DNA from: Bacteroidota bacterium
GTDB taxonomy: Bacteria; Bacteroidota; Bacteroidia; B-17B0; Aurantibacillaceae
Direction of reading: 5' to 3'
Assembly: GCA_013697245.1 (NCBI GenBank)
Contig: JACCXH010000049.1
Coordinates: 294,206 to 358,205, forward strand
DNA: 64,000 nucleotides
Notes under the pieces: generated by a model
Database searches by the model: none
Told to the model about the DNA's origin: nothing
The model's input: the letters and a program-made list of their open reading frames with translations, nothing else
Shown here: in pieces, positions 36,378-43,468 of the stretch
Layout of the letters: every line of letters starts with the position of its first letter
Numbering within the stretch: position 1 is the first letter of the stretch
Program-made: the position numbers and the translations under genes

Positions 36378-36551
36378 TTAGCGTTTTTTACCCGGGCTTT
36401 TTTTCTCAGCCAAACGTTTAGTTGCTTTTTTTCTCACCGTTTTTTTAGGTGCGTCTTTTATTTCAGCTACTTTTTTAATGTTTAAATGCGTCATAATTAA
36501 TTCCGTATTCGAAAGTAATTTTTTTAGTATTTCTTTTGTTCCTTTACTCAT
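36378..36551 (-). CDS. 57-residue Lys-rich basic protein
   Basis: A short ORF that starts MSKGTKEILKKLLSNTEL and ends with the basic tail VRKKATKRLAEKKSPGKKR-stop. About one third of the residues are Lys or Arg, mostly in the last 25. The histone-H1-like tail suggests nucleic-acid binding, by composition only. The stop abuts the stop of the plus-strand gene ending at 36377. The coding frame is clean and starts with ATG, but at this size chance is not excluded. Confidence 0.5.
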   Translation of the reverse strand: MSKGTKEILKKLLSNTELIMTHLNIKKVAEIKDAPKKTVRKKATKRLAEKKSPGKKR

Positions 36552-36617
36552 GGCTTTTGATTTTAAATTAAAAGTAACTAAAAAGCTTCGTTATTAAAAG
36601 TATTTTACTGTATTTTT

Positions 36618-36896
36618 TTAGTCTTCAATTTCGAGGATTTGTTTTAGGATAAGGGCTACATCGCTTTTTATTCGCGCGAAATTCTCGTCAATTTCAAACG
36701 GCGCGGGCTCTTTCATCAGGTTATCAATGGCTTCCGAGATCTCGATAAGCTGTAACGCTTCTTCCGGAAAATCGTTACGAATATCGTGGGCAATAAACAT
36801 GGTTTTATCTTGCAATTGCATATAGGAACTAACAAAATTGAAGTCTTCGATCTCGTTTAATTCTTTTATCAGCAGATCTTCCGTTTTCTTCTTCAT
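36618..36896 (-). CDS. Small helical acidic protein of unknown function
   Basis: 92 residues, predicted helical, acidic, starting MKKKTEDLLIKELNEIEDF and ending VALILKQILEIED. No TM segment or signal. No family recognised. A strong hairpin with a T run lies just upstream of its ATG (36916-36944), so expression could depend on read-through or on a promoter in the last 20 bases. Confidence 0.5.
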   Translation of the reverse strand: MKKKTEDLLIKELNEIEDFNFVSSYMQLQDKTMFIAHDIRNDFPEEALQLIEISEAIDNLMKEPAPFEIDENFARIKSDVALILKQILEIED

Positions 36897-36907
36897 TACT
36901 TTTAGTT

Positions 36908-36944
36908 TTTGTAAAAACCGCTTTCTTGTTAGCAGAAAGCGGTT
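36908..36944 (-). terminator. Rho-independent terminator-like hairpin in the leader of a small gene
   Basis: Read on the minus strand: AACCGCTTTC (36944-36935), nine-base loop, GAAAGCGGTT (36925-36916), then TTTTT-A-C-A-AAAA. The 10-bp stem is perfect. It ends transcripts coming from the 37075-37341 gene, or attenuates the gene starting at 36896, whose ATG is 20 bases on. Confidence 0.7.
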
Positions 36945-37074
36945 CTATAACTATATCGACAATGCCATTATCTCTCAAAAACATCGCTTATGTCAAAGTT
37001 AACGGGTCGATAAAAAATTATCGTTACATTTTTGTTAATTCTACTTTAATTTAATAGTTCAAAAAAGCTATTGT

Positions 37075-37341
37075 TTAAATTATTTTATTGAGGTGAAACA
37101 AAAGGGATTCCAAACGTGTTTCGTATTCGCGAATAAAAGTGGCCGACTTGTGATCTTTAGGTTGTGTTTGCGAAAGTTCTTCAAAATTACGGAGCAGGAA
37201 ATTATAATCCTGCGCATCCATTTTATCGAGGAACAATTTGCGGTTATTTTCTAATAAACCGGCAATTTTAAGGGCGGAGCGGTAATTGGCCTCTTTTTTA
37301 AGTTCTTTAATATCGTCTATAATGCCATTAATGCGTACCAT
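37075..37341 (-). CDS. Small helical protein of unknown function
   Basis: 88 residues, all-helical by pattern (IDDIKELKKEANYRSALKIA, then DAQDYNFLLRNFEEL), no signal peptide or TM segment. Family not recognised. Divergent from the lipoprotein gene at 37428 and followed about 130 bases downstream by a strong minus-strand terminator hairpin. Confidence 0.5.
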   Translation of the reverse strand: MVRINGIIDDIKELKKEANYRSALKIAGLLENNRKLFLDKMDAQDYNFLLRNFEELSQTQPKDHKSATFIREYETRLESLLFHLNKII

Positions 37342-37404
37342 GTTTAAAGCTAAGCATTATAAATATTATACATAGGCGGAGAGCAAGATTTTTATGTTTT
37401 TGAG

Positions 37405-37412
37405 TATATTTG
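37405..37412 (+). promoter_or_regulatory. Candidate -7 box for the lipoprotein gene
   Basis: TATATTTG matches TAnnTTTG and lies 16 bases before the ATG at 37428. No good -33 TTG at the usual 19-21 base distance. Confidence 0.4.
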
Positions 37413-37427
37413 TCAAAATTCTGATCT

Positions 37428-37895
37428 ATGAACAAACTATTCGTTTTATTGGGCTTAAGCGCTTTATTTTTTGTTTCCTGTGCAAAAGATCCCATACCGG
37501 TAGTGGGCGAACCCATAAAAGTAGTAGATAATGTGTACGCCTACCGCTTGGATAGTTTAAAACATATTGATACGGCCATTATAAAAGTAAATGGCGTTAA
37601 ACTAAAAGACAGTATTTATAACCACAACATTCTTCTGAACAAAGGCGATATTTTAAGTTTTTATTTTTCGGGCGATGCTTCAACAGGAACAATTGATCCA
37701 TATAACCGATTTAATTTTGCTGTTTGGAAGAACGATAATAATTTACCGGCACAATCCACCATAAAATACTTTTCTAATAACTTAAAACCAATTTATTACT
37801 TGTATTATTATTTACTGCCGGGCGCTACCAATTATAGCTCGGTAACATACTATAACTTCAGGCATTCTTTATCGGGGCAGTTTGTGGCGCAGTAG
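37428..37895 (+). CDS. Lipoprotein of unknown function
   Basis: 155 residues with a lipoprotein signal (LFVLLGLSALFFVSCAKD, lipidated Cys18). The mature part is beta-rich and aromatic, ending YNFRHSLSGQFVAQ. No known domain is recognised. Monocistronic, with its own -7 box. Followed by a stretch with unusual base composition that appears to start an accessory patch. Confidence 0.6.
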   Translation: MNKLFVLLGLSALFFVSCAKDPIPVVGEPIKVVDNVYAYRLDSLKHIDTAIIKVNGVKLKDSIYNHNILLNKGDILSFYFSGDASTGTIDPYNRFNFAVWKNDNNLPAQSTIKYFSNNLKPIYYLYYYLLPGATNYSSVTYYNFRHSLSGQFVAQ

Positions 37896-38203
37896 GGCGC
37901 AGATAACATTTCGTTATGTTACAATAGCTTCGGCTGTGAGAGAGCGTTGGTTTGGGTTTGAAGCGGAGCATTTCTCCGATAAAAGAAACACACAAATAAA
38001 ATCAGGTTCTTTCAATCAAATTTCATGTACTGATGAAACAAAAGAACCTATCACTTTGAACAAGGCGAAAAACATTAAAAAATGATAAAAAGAGTTGTAA
38101 TAACTGACAGAAGTTTTTTTGAAAAAAGAGAAGGAAAACAAACAACAATTTATTATTTGTTTTCTTTTATCCCTTTATTTGTTTCAAATAAAATTATTCA
38201 AAA
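37896..38203. other. Intergenic stretch, probably acquired, with no convincing gene
   Basis: A 67-codon plus-strand frame over 37882-38085 has a composition unlike a real protein here and begins inside the lipoprotein gene; I reject it. A 41-codon frame starting ATGATAAAAAGAG at 38082 runs to 38207 and overlaps the end of the convergent gene; it is possible but unsupported. A short palindrome ATAACATTTCGTTAT lies at 37905-37919. Confidence 0.4.
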
Positions 38204-38401
38204 CTAAAGGTTACTTTTCTCTAAAATAAAAGTTATTGAATAATAAGTTGAACCAAGTGTTGAGTTGTTTATTGGACTAACAATTGTCTGTTTAACCCAA
38301 TATCCTTCCTCTAAATATTTATTTAGTTTTGGATACTCTAGTTCTTCAAATGGTGGCGATGATGGAGCGGTCTCCGTGTGTACAGTAAGTACTTTTTGCA
38401 T
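38204..38401 (-). CDS. 65-residue protein of unknown function
   Basis: Starts MQKVLTVHTETAPSSPPFEELEYPKLNKYL and ends STYYSITFILEKSNL. The pattern (N-terminal strand, acidic helix EYPKLNKYLEEGYWVKQ, then a beta hairpin) looks like a compact alpha/beta domain. Family members of this shape recur as small uncharacterised Bacteroidota proteins, but I cannot name one. A hairpin at 38435-38452 lies in its upstream region. Confidence 0.55.
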   Translation of the reverse strand: MQKVLTVHTETAPSSPPFEELEYPKLNKYLEEGYWVKQTIVSPINNSTLGSTYYSITFILEKSNL

Positions 38402-38434
38402 AATTTAATCGTTTTAAATTGTGTGAATTATGAC

Positions 38435-38452
38435 CCGATGTTCTAGCATCGG
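38435..38452. repeat. Hairpin CCGATG-n6-CATCGG
   Basis: Perfect six-base stem around TTCTAG, in the gap between two divergent genes (38401 minus, 38697 plus). T-rich on the plus strand after the stem, so it could end plus-strand transcripts or serve as an operator. The rest of the 38402-38696 gap is AT-rich and shows nothing else. Confidence 0.35.
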
Positions 38453-38696
38453 CTTTCTTTATTAAATTTACGGGTAATTATAGTTGTATCTTGCTATGGA
38501 TTATAGTATTATATAGATAAAAAGTGTAAAACAGATGTGTTTTATGTGATTTTTTAATAAATATTTAGTGTGCTTGGCATAATATTCGCTTAACTAAATA
38601 GATGTTAATTTGTGGTATTAACACTAAAAATGTTTAAAATATTTGAAAAGACTAAAAAAATACTCACTTTTGTTGTATCTTTACATTATAAAACCA

Positions 38697-38933
38697 ATGT
38701 CATACGTAGTTTTACATATCAGAGATTTCTTTGTAAATCTTCATGGAGTTCTATTAATTAGAGAGCATAATGTTCCTGATGAACTTCAAGATATTCATAA
38801 AAGTGTTTATGGTGATCTTGAAATGAAATCTTGTCACGAAGATAAAACAAATCTTCATGGAGATTTCATACTTTTTAAAAAAGACTTTAAAACTTCAGTA
38901 AAAAAATACAAAGAAGAAGTTTTAAATGGCTAA
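38697..38933 (+). CDS. Small protein of unknown function upstream of a DUF2335-like gene
   Basis: 78 residues from the ATG at 38697 (MSYVVLHIRDFFVNLHGVLL). An ATG 54 bases upstream would add a hydrophobic stretch and is less likely. Middle: HNVPDELQDIHKSVYGDLEM; end: KDFKTSVKKYKEEVLNG. No family recognised. Its last codons overlap the next gene by eight bases, so the two are a translational pair, probably a two-gene accessory module. Confidence 0.55.
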   Translation: MSYVVLHIRDFFVNLHGVLLIREHNVPDELQDIHKSVYGDLEMKSCHEDKTNLHGDFILFKKDFKTSVKKYKEEVLNG

Positions 38934-39363
38934 ACAAACCCGTCAAGTTAAAGGTACAAATGTTGTAAGCCATCAAGGCAAGGGAACCTCTTTTGAACAA
39001 CATGAAAGTTTTGATGATAGTCTTTTACCAGACGCTACAGAATTAGCTAAATTAAAAGAACTAGATCCGGAAATAATCCATTGGATAAAAGCAAGAACCG
39101 AGAAAGAACAAGACGGTAGACTTGATTTTAATTCAAGGAAAATGTCAATTTTAGAAAGCGGGACTAAAAGGTCTTATCGTGTCGATATATACACTATATC
39201 ATGTGCATTTGTGATAATAGTATTAGGAATGGGTTTCTCTTGTTTTTTGATAGATAGAGGTGAAAAAATAACAGGTACTGTTTTTGCTGGAGCAACAATT
39301 TTACTCGCAGCAAATTCATTCTTAAATTTTCGAAAAGTAAAAAACAATCAAGCTAAAAAATAA
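38926..39363 (+). CDS. DUF2335-like membrane protein
   Basis: 145 residues. Charged N-terminus, then LKELDPEIIHWIKARTEKEQDGRLDFNSRKM, a short helix, and two TM segments (ISCAFVIIVLGMGFSCFLID, about 88-107, and TGTVFAGATILLAANSFL, about 116-133) with a basic tail. This helix-plus-two-TM order fits DUF2335, a family found in prophage and island contexts without a known function. Coupled by an eight-base overlap to the small gene upstream. Confidence 0.6.
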   Translation: MAKQTRQVKGTNVVSHQGKGTSFEQHESFDDSLLPDATELAKLKELDPEIIHWIKARTEKEQDGRLDFNSRKMSILESGTKRSYRVDIYTISCAFVIIVLGMGFSCFLIDRGEKITGTVFAGATILLAANSFLNFRKVKNNQAKK

Positions 39364-39555
39364 TCCAAACCATTATAGAAATATAGTGGTTTTTTGTTTT
39401 TCGACTTTCCGACGGAAAGGAATATCCAGTCCGATACGTTTAGATTACACACAGAAGAAGCGTAAGGGAGAGTTTGGAAGATGAAGCGGAAATTCCTTCA
39501 ATTTCCCGCTCATCGTGCGGGCTATTTACCCAAGGGGCAAGGCGATAGCCGCAGA

Positions 39556-39628
39556 CATAACGTTAATTATGTATTCAAATTAAGTGCGTTTGCTTTAAGG
39601 ATGGTTTGAATATATAATTAACATTATG
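39556..39628. repeat. Long inverted repeat, 24-bp arms
   Basis: Arm 1 at 39556-39579 (CATAACGTTAATTATG then TATTCAAA) is complementary to arm 2 at 39605-39628 along all 24 positions, with only two G-U type mismatches, around a 25-base spacer. The preceding 39364-39555 is non-coding with GC-richer patches (GCAAGGCGATAGCCGC). It lies at the end of the small accessory patch. Confidence 0.75.
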
Positions 39629-39643
39629 TTAAATAGATTTATA

Positions 39644-39667
39644 CAAAAAAAGAGGTATAAGACCTCT
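39644..39667 (-). terminator. Terminator of the 41-residue lipoprotein gene
   Basis: Minus strand: AGAGGT (39667-39662), CTTAT loop, ACCTCT (39656-39651), then TTTTTTT. It lies ten bases after the stop codon of the small lipoprotein gene, which supports that gene being real. Confidence 0.75.
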
Positions 39668-39676
39668 CTTAAATGA

Positions 39677-39802
39677 CTACACTGATTTTTTGTTACTCTT
39701 CTCTACTTTAGAGTATGCAGGACATTTTTCGTGACTTTTGCAAGAACTGAAACTAATAGCAACAAACATTGCAACGATCGATAGAGATACTAATTTTTTC
39801 AT
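39677..39802 (-). CDS. 41-residue lipoprotein
   Basis: Reads MKKLVSLSIVAMFVAISFSS then CKSHEKCPAYSKVEKSNKKSV-stop. The first 20 residues form a clean lipoprotein signal with lipidated Cys21; the mature part is 21 residues with CPAYSKVE and a basic tail. Followed by a terminator hairpin and T run. Short lipoproteins ending in a CPAYS-like motif occur in Bacteroidota, function unknown. Confidence 0.72.
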   Translation of the reverse strand: MKKLVSLSIVAMFVAISFSSCKSHEKCPAYSKVEKSNKKSV

Positions 39803-39904
39803 AATAATTTAATAGATTATAAATTTAACTATTCTTTTTTACTCCAAAAAATAAAAAAGGTTACTTTGGCAAATATTTAATAACAATTTAACGTTAGTAC
39901 TAAC

Positions 39905-40579
39905 ATGAGCATAAAATCGCTTTCAGACGACTGGAATAAACTCTTACAGCCCGAATTTGATAAGCCCTATTATAAAGAACTGCAATCACTCGTTAATACT
40001 GCTTACAAAGCGCATACCATCTATCCTCCGTCGCAATTAGTATTTCACGCCCTGCAACTTTGTTCTTTTGAAGATATTAAAGTGATTATTATTGGCCAAG
40101 ATCCTTACCACGGTCCGGGCCAGGCACATGGTCTTAGCTTCTCGGTTACGGATGAAGTTAGAAAACCACCCAGCCTGCAAAATATTTTTAAAGAATTAAG
40201 CACCGATATTCCGGGTTTTGAAATACCCGTTTCGGGTAATTTAGAAGCATGGGCAAAACAAGGTGTGCTCTTGCTTAACGCCGTGCTTACGGTACAGGCC
40301 GGTTTACCCGGTAGCCACAAAAATTTTGGATGGCAACATTTTACAGATGCACTTATAAAACTAATAAGCGATAAAAAACAAAACGTTGTGTTTCTGTTAT
40401 GGGGCGCGTATGCCATTGCAAAGTCAGAATTAATAGATAAGGATAAACATTTGGTGTTAACCGCGGCACACCCATCGCCATTGGCCCGTGGAGCTTTTTT
40501 TGGCAGCAAACACTTTAGTAAAACAAATGCCTACCTTCTAAAGAATAATTTAAAATCTATTAATTGGAAGTTAGCTTAG
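39905..40579 (+). CDS. ung: Uracil-DNA glycosylase, family 1
   Basis: 224 residues, the normal length. The water-activating motif is GQDPYHGPGQAHGLSFSV (D66), and the C-terminal DNA-intercalation loop is HPSPLARGAFFGSKHFS. Also present are the uracil-binding LLNAVLTVQ and VVFLLWGAYA. It excises uracil from DNA in base-excision repair. The stop lies within the 3' end of the convergent MORN gene, a 20-base overlap. Confidence 0.97.
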   Translation: MSIKSLSDDWNKLLQPEFDKPYYKELQSLVNTAYKAHTIYPPSQLVFHALQLCSFEDIKVIIIGQDPYHGPGQAHGLSFSVTDEVRKPPSLQNIFKELSTDIPGFEIPVSGNLEAWAKQGVLLLNAVLTVQAGLPGSHKNFGWQHFTDALIKLISDKKQNVVFLLWGAYAIAKSELIDKDKHLVLTAAHPSPLARGAFFGSKHFSKTNAYLLKNNLKSINWKLA

Positions 40580-41294
40580 CAGCGCTGTACTTTTCGGTAC
40601 GTTTATTTTTACCACTACTGTCATAAAAGGTCCAGGTGCCATCTTTTACATACGATTTCCCGTCCATAGACAAAACCAATGGTCCTTCGCTTTTAGTTTG
40701 CCCGTTCTCATAAAAGAACTTTTGTGAGTATTTTTTATTCTTAAGGTCAGAAATTTCCATAATATCTTTTACCTGCCCATTATCGTACCATGATTTTTTG
40801 AGGGTCAAAAATTTCATTTCTTTTTCATTCTCTTCGCTATATTTTGGTAAACCATTAGCATAAAATTCGTACAGCTTTTGCGGCAAACCATTGTAGTAAT
40901 TTATTTGCCTGCGTTGTTTACCATTTTCGAAAAAAATCTCAATATTACAATGTAAAGGATCAGGGTTAACTACGGTACGCTCACACTGGCCATTCTCGAA
41001 AAAATTCTTAAACACAATGGCTCTTCCATCAATATAATATCCGCGGTGAAGTAATTTTCCGCTGATGTAAAAATCTTCGTTCCAGCCTTGTTTATTGTAG
41101 CCTGCTTTGTTATAACACACAGAATCGCCGCCAATAGCCTCTACCAAGCGGTTGTACATTTTAATACCTTCTACGGTATCTACAATATCTTTTTGCAGGT
41201 ATCGCTTAATTTGAGGCAATTGGTCGGCAAAACGCTGAGCATTTAAGCCATAACAAATAAAGGATAACAGAAATATGTAATAGTGTTTTTTCAA
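40560..41294 (-). CDS. Exported MORN-repeat (YwqK-like) protein
   Basis: 244 residues with a signal peptide (FLLSFICYGLNAQ). The body has repeated strand-turn units of the MORN_2 type: KNFFENGQ, EIFFENGKQRR, INYYNGLPQKLYEFYANGLP, SWYDNGQVKDI, KFFYENGQTKSEG, GTWTFYDSSGKNK. YwqK relatives are labelled antitoxins in databases, but no toxin partner is nearby and the protein is exported, so I do not adopt that role. Monocistronic, with TATCTTTG 13 bases upstream of its ATG. Overlaps ung convergently by 20 bases. Confidence 0.8.
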   Translation of the reverse strand: MKKHYYIFLLSFICYGLNAQRFADQLPQIKRYLQKDIVDTVEGIKMYNRLVEAIGGDSVCYNKAGYNKQGWNEDFYISGKLLHRGYYIDGRAIVFKNFFENGQCERTVVNPDPLHCNIEIFFENGKQRRQINYYNGLPQKLYEFYANGLPKYSEENEKEMKFLTLKKSWYDNGQVKDIMEISDLKNKKYSQKFFYENGQTKSEGPLVLSMDGKSYVKDGTWTFYDSSGKNKRTEKYSAAKLTSN

Positions 41295-41307
41295 GATATG
41301 TTAGACT

Positions 41308-41315
41308 CAAAGATA
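41308..41315 (-). promoter_or_regulatory. Candidate -7 box for the MORN gene
   Basis: On the minus strand this reads TATCTTTG, a TAnnTTTG match 13 bases upstream of the ATG at 41294. No clear -33 element. Confidence 0.4.
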
Positions 41316-41386
41316 ATGAAACTAAGGCAATTTTTAATAACAGTTAACTATATTTATTAAACAAGCATTGTTCCAAACCAGGCCTT

Positions 41387-41836
41387 TTAAACAGGCTTAA
41401 ATCGCATTTTGGTGTGAGGAATGTCGTCTTCAAGATAACCCTCTCCTTCGGCCTTAAAACCAAGATCGGTATAAAATTTAATAAGGTACGATTGTGCCGA
41501 TATAACAATATCCTTATTCTTATAGGGCTCATTAACCATGTATTTAAGGCATTCTTTCATTAATATCTTACCAAGATCTTTACCTCTAAATTGTTTTTTA
41601 ACCACTACCCTACCAATTGAAGGTTCTTTATAAGAAATACCGGGAGGGATGATGCGGGCATATGCGGCAAGGGTTTCGGCCTCCATCAATAAAAGATGTT
41701 CGGCCTTTAGATCAATACCATCCACATCCTGATAAGCACAACTTTGCTCCACAATAAATACTTCGCTTCTTAATTGATAGATCTCAAAAAGCTGGAGGGT
41801 ACTTAGGGCTTTAAATTCTTTGATGATGATCTCCAT
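41387..41836 (-). CDS. ElaA-like GNAT N-acetyltransferase
   Basis: 149 residues from the ATG at 41836 (MEIIIKEFKALS), one base after the previous gene's stop; an ATG five codons earlier would overlap that gene. ElaA-type features: LFEIYQLRSEVFIVEQSCAYQDVDGID at the N-terminus, then IGRVVVKKQFRGKDLGKILM, the acetyl-CoA pyrophosphate loop (R/Q-x-x-G-K). End: DLGFKAEGEGYLEDDIPHTKMRF. Cytosolic acyltransferase, substrate unknown. Last gene of the MFS, CoA-binding, GNAT operon. Confidence 0.87.
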   Translation of the reverse strand: MEIIIKEFKALSTLQLFEIYQLRSEVFIVEQSCAYQDVDGIDLKAEHLLLMEAETLAAYARIIPPGISYKEPSIGRVVVKKQFRGKDLGKILMKECLKYMVNEPYKNKDIVISAQSYLIKFYTDLGFKAEGEGYLEDDIPHTKMRFKPV

Positions 41837-41837
41837 T

Positions 41838-42200
41838 TTAAAAATTGCCAATGCTTAACATTACCAGGGTGCAGGCCTCTAAACAGTCGATACCGCTATT
41901 GGTAGCTTTGGTAAAAAAATCAGGATTCTCTGTTCCGGGATTAAAAATAATTCGTTTGGGTTTAAGGCCAATTAAATAATCCATCCATTCGGTATGCTTT
42001 GCCGGCCCTATATAAAGTGTAACTGTATCAATATCTGTAAATTGTGGTTTACCGGTTAAAATCTTACTTCCACCAACATTGCCTTCTTTTAAACCAAGGC
42101 CAATAGCTTCATGCCCATGGCTTTTTAAACTCATCATAGCTTTAAAGGCATAACGGTCGGGGTTTTCGGAGGCACCTATTACTAATGTTTTTTTCATCAT
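41838..42200 (-). CDS. CoA-binding (YccU-like) protein
   Basis: 120 residues forming one Rossmann-type CoA_binding_2 domain: TLVIGASENPDRYAFKAMMSL at the start, GHEAIGLGLKEGNVGG, then IDTVTLYIGPAKHTEWMDYL and IIFNPGTENPDFF. The family binds CoA, with unknown physiological role. The ATG overlaps the MFS gene's stop (ATGA), and its own stop is one base from the acetyltransferase start. Confidence 0.87.
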   Translation of the reverse strand: MMKKTLVIGASENPDRYAFKAMMSLKSHGHEAIGLGLKEGNVGGSKILTGKPQFTDIDTVTLYIGPAKHTEWMDYLIGLKPKRIIFNPGTENPDFFTKATNSGIDCLEACTLVMLSIGNF

Positions 42201-43462
42201 TCAGTATAATTAAGATCCTTGCCAAAGGTTTCTTCTAAGAAATAAAGTGCCACAAATCCAATACCAATAATAATACAACCCGTAATTTTTGTAGCCTGTA
42301 ATTTATCGACATCGCAAACAGAAATGATCAGGTTCAATAATATTGAGATTAGGATGGTAGAGCCTCTTACAAAATTTGGCGCTGTTGTAGTTGCTGTAGC
42401 GCGAATATTTGTGCCAAACAATTCAGATGCTGTACTTATAAATACTGCCCAATAGCCGGTGGCAAAACCAATAAACGCAACAATAGAATAAAAAACGGTT
42501 ACAGAAGTTCCTCCAAATAAAAAGTATAACACCGCACCAATAACTGTAAGTGATAAAAAAACAGCCAGCGCCTTTTTCCGCGATCTTAAAAGCTGACTTA
42601 TTAAACCGGATGCAATATCGCCAACCGTTATGCCTGCATAAGCGAACATAATTGATTTTCCGGCAGAGATGGATTTTTCGGGCAAGCCCATTAACTCGCT
42701 TAATTCGGGAGAGAATAATACCAAAGTTCCCATTACATACCAAACAGGAACAGTAACAAAAATAATGCACAAATATTTTATAAGGCTTTTTCTGGTGGAG
42801 AATAATTGCAGGATATTTCCTTTCTTAACTGTGGCTTCTTTTTTAACAGCGGCAAACATTCCTGATTCAAATACACCAATCCGTAAAACCAAAAGCACTA
42901 AACCCATAGCACCGCCAAGGTAAAACGAATGGCGCCAGTTGCTGATTACTTCGCCCATAAAACCCGCTACTACTGCCCCAAAAACACCAACAGTGGCCAC
43001 TATCATGGTTCCGTAGCCGCGTTTTTCTTTGCTCATGCTTTCGCTTACCAACGTAATTCCTGCACCTAACTCGCCGGCTAAACCAAAACCTGAAATAAAA
43101 CGTAAAACAATATAAGAATCAGTACTTTGCACCATGCCATTTAAAATATTGGCTATAGAATACACCAAGATCGATCCGAAGAGAACAGAGAGTCTGCCTT
43201 TCTTATCACCCAGAATACCCCAAAACAGACCACCAATAAGCATTCCGGCCATTTGCCAGTTTAATAATAATTTACCATAAGAGGCGTTAAGGATTTTTAG
43301 AACGGCATCGCTTATTCCCGGAAATTGTAACGGTAAGATCTCGTTAAGACTTTGGGTTCGTTCAACACCAAACAATAAAAGATCATAGATGTCTACAAAA
43401 TAACCTAAAGCAGCAACAATAATTAATTTATTTAAAGCAGAACCGGAAACTTTTTGATCCAT
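42197..43462 (-). CDS. MFS transporter (metabolite:proton symporter type)
   Basis: 421 residues, about 12 TM segments. The MFS loop 2-3 signature is GILGDKKGRLSVLFGS, and the loop 4-5 region is RFISGFGLAGELGAGITLVSE, typical of the sugar/organic-acid MHS-like subfamily. A duplicated half follows (IASGLISQLLRSRKKALAVF). Inner-membrane secondary transporter, substrate not determined. Promoter-proximal gene of the operon; the subtilase gene ends seven bases upstream, so it may be transcribed from that gene's promoter. Confidence 0.9.
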   Translation of the reverse strand: MDQKVSGSALNKLIIVAALGYFVDIYDLLLFGVERTQSLNEILPLQFPGISDAVLKILNASYGKLLLNWQMAGMLIGGLFWGILGDKKGRLSVLFGSILVYSIANILNGMVQSTDSYIVLRFISGFGLAGELGAGITLVSESMSKEKRGYGTMIVATVGVFGAVVAGFMGEVISNWRHSFYLGGAMGLVLLVLRIGVFESGMFAAVKKEATVKKGNILQLFSTRKSLIKYLCIIFVTVPVWYVMGTLVLFSPELSELMGLPEKSISAGKSIMFAYAGITVGDIASGLISQLLRSRKKALAVFLSLTVIGAVLYFLFGGTSVTVFYSIVAFIGFATGYWAVFISTASELFGTNIRATATTTAPNFVRGSTILISILLNLIISVCDVDKLQATKITGCIIIGIGFVALYFLEETFGKDLNYTE

Positions 43463-43468
43463 ATAAAT

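Noticed and set aside
37882..38085. 67-codon plus-strand frame after the lipoprotein gene
   Set aside because: It starts inside the lipoprotein gene, has an atypical composition and no recognisable start signal.
39556..39634. Integron attC site
   Set aside because: One half-site (GTTAAAT) fits, but the matching RYYYAAC at the other arm does not, and no integrase gene is in the window; kept only as an open option for the inverted repeat.
40560..41294. YwqK-type antitoxin of a toxin-antitoxin pair
   Set aside because: The protein has a signal peptide and MORN repeats, and no toxin gene adjoins it; the neighbour is ung on the other strand.
42423..42923. Long antisense frames inside the MFS gene
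   Set aside because: They lie in other frames of a well-supported transporter gene and have no domain-like sequence.
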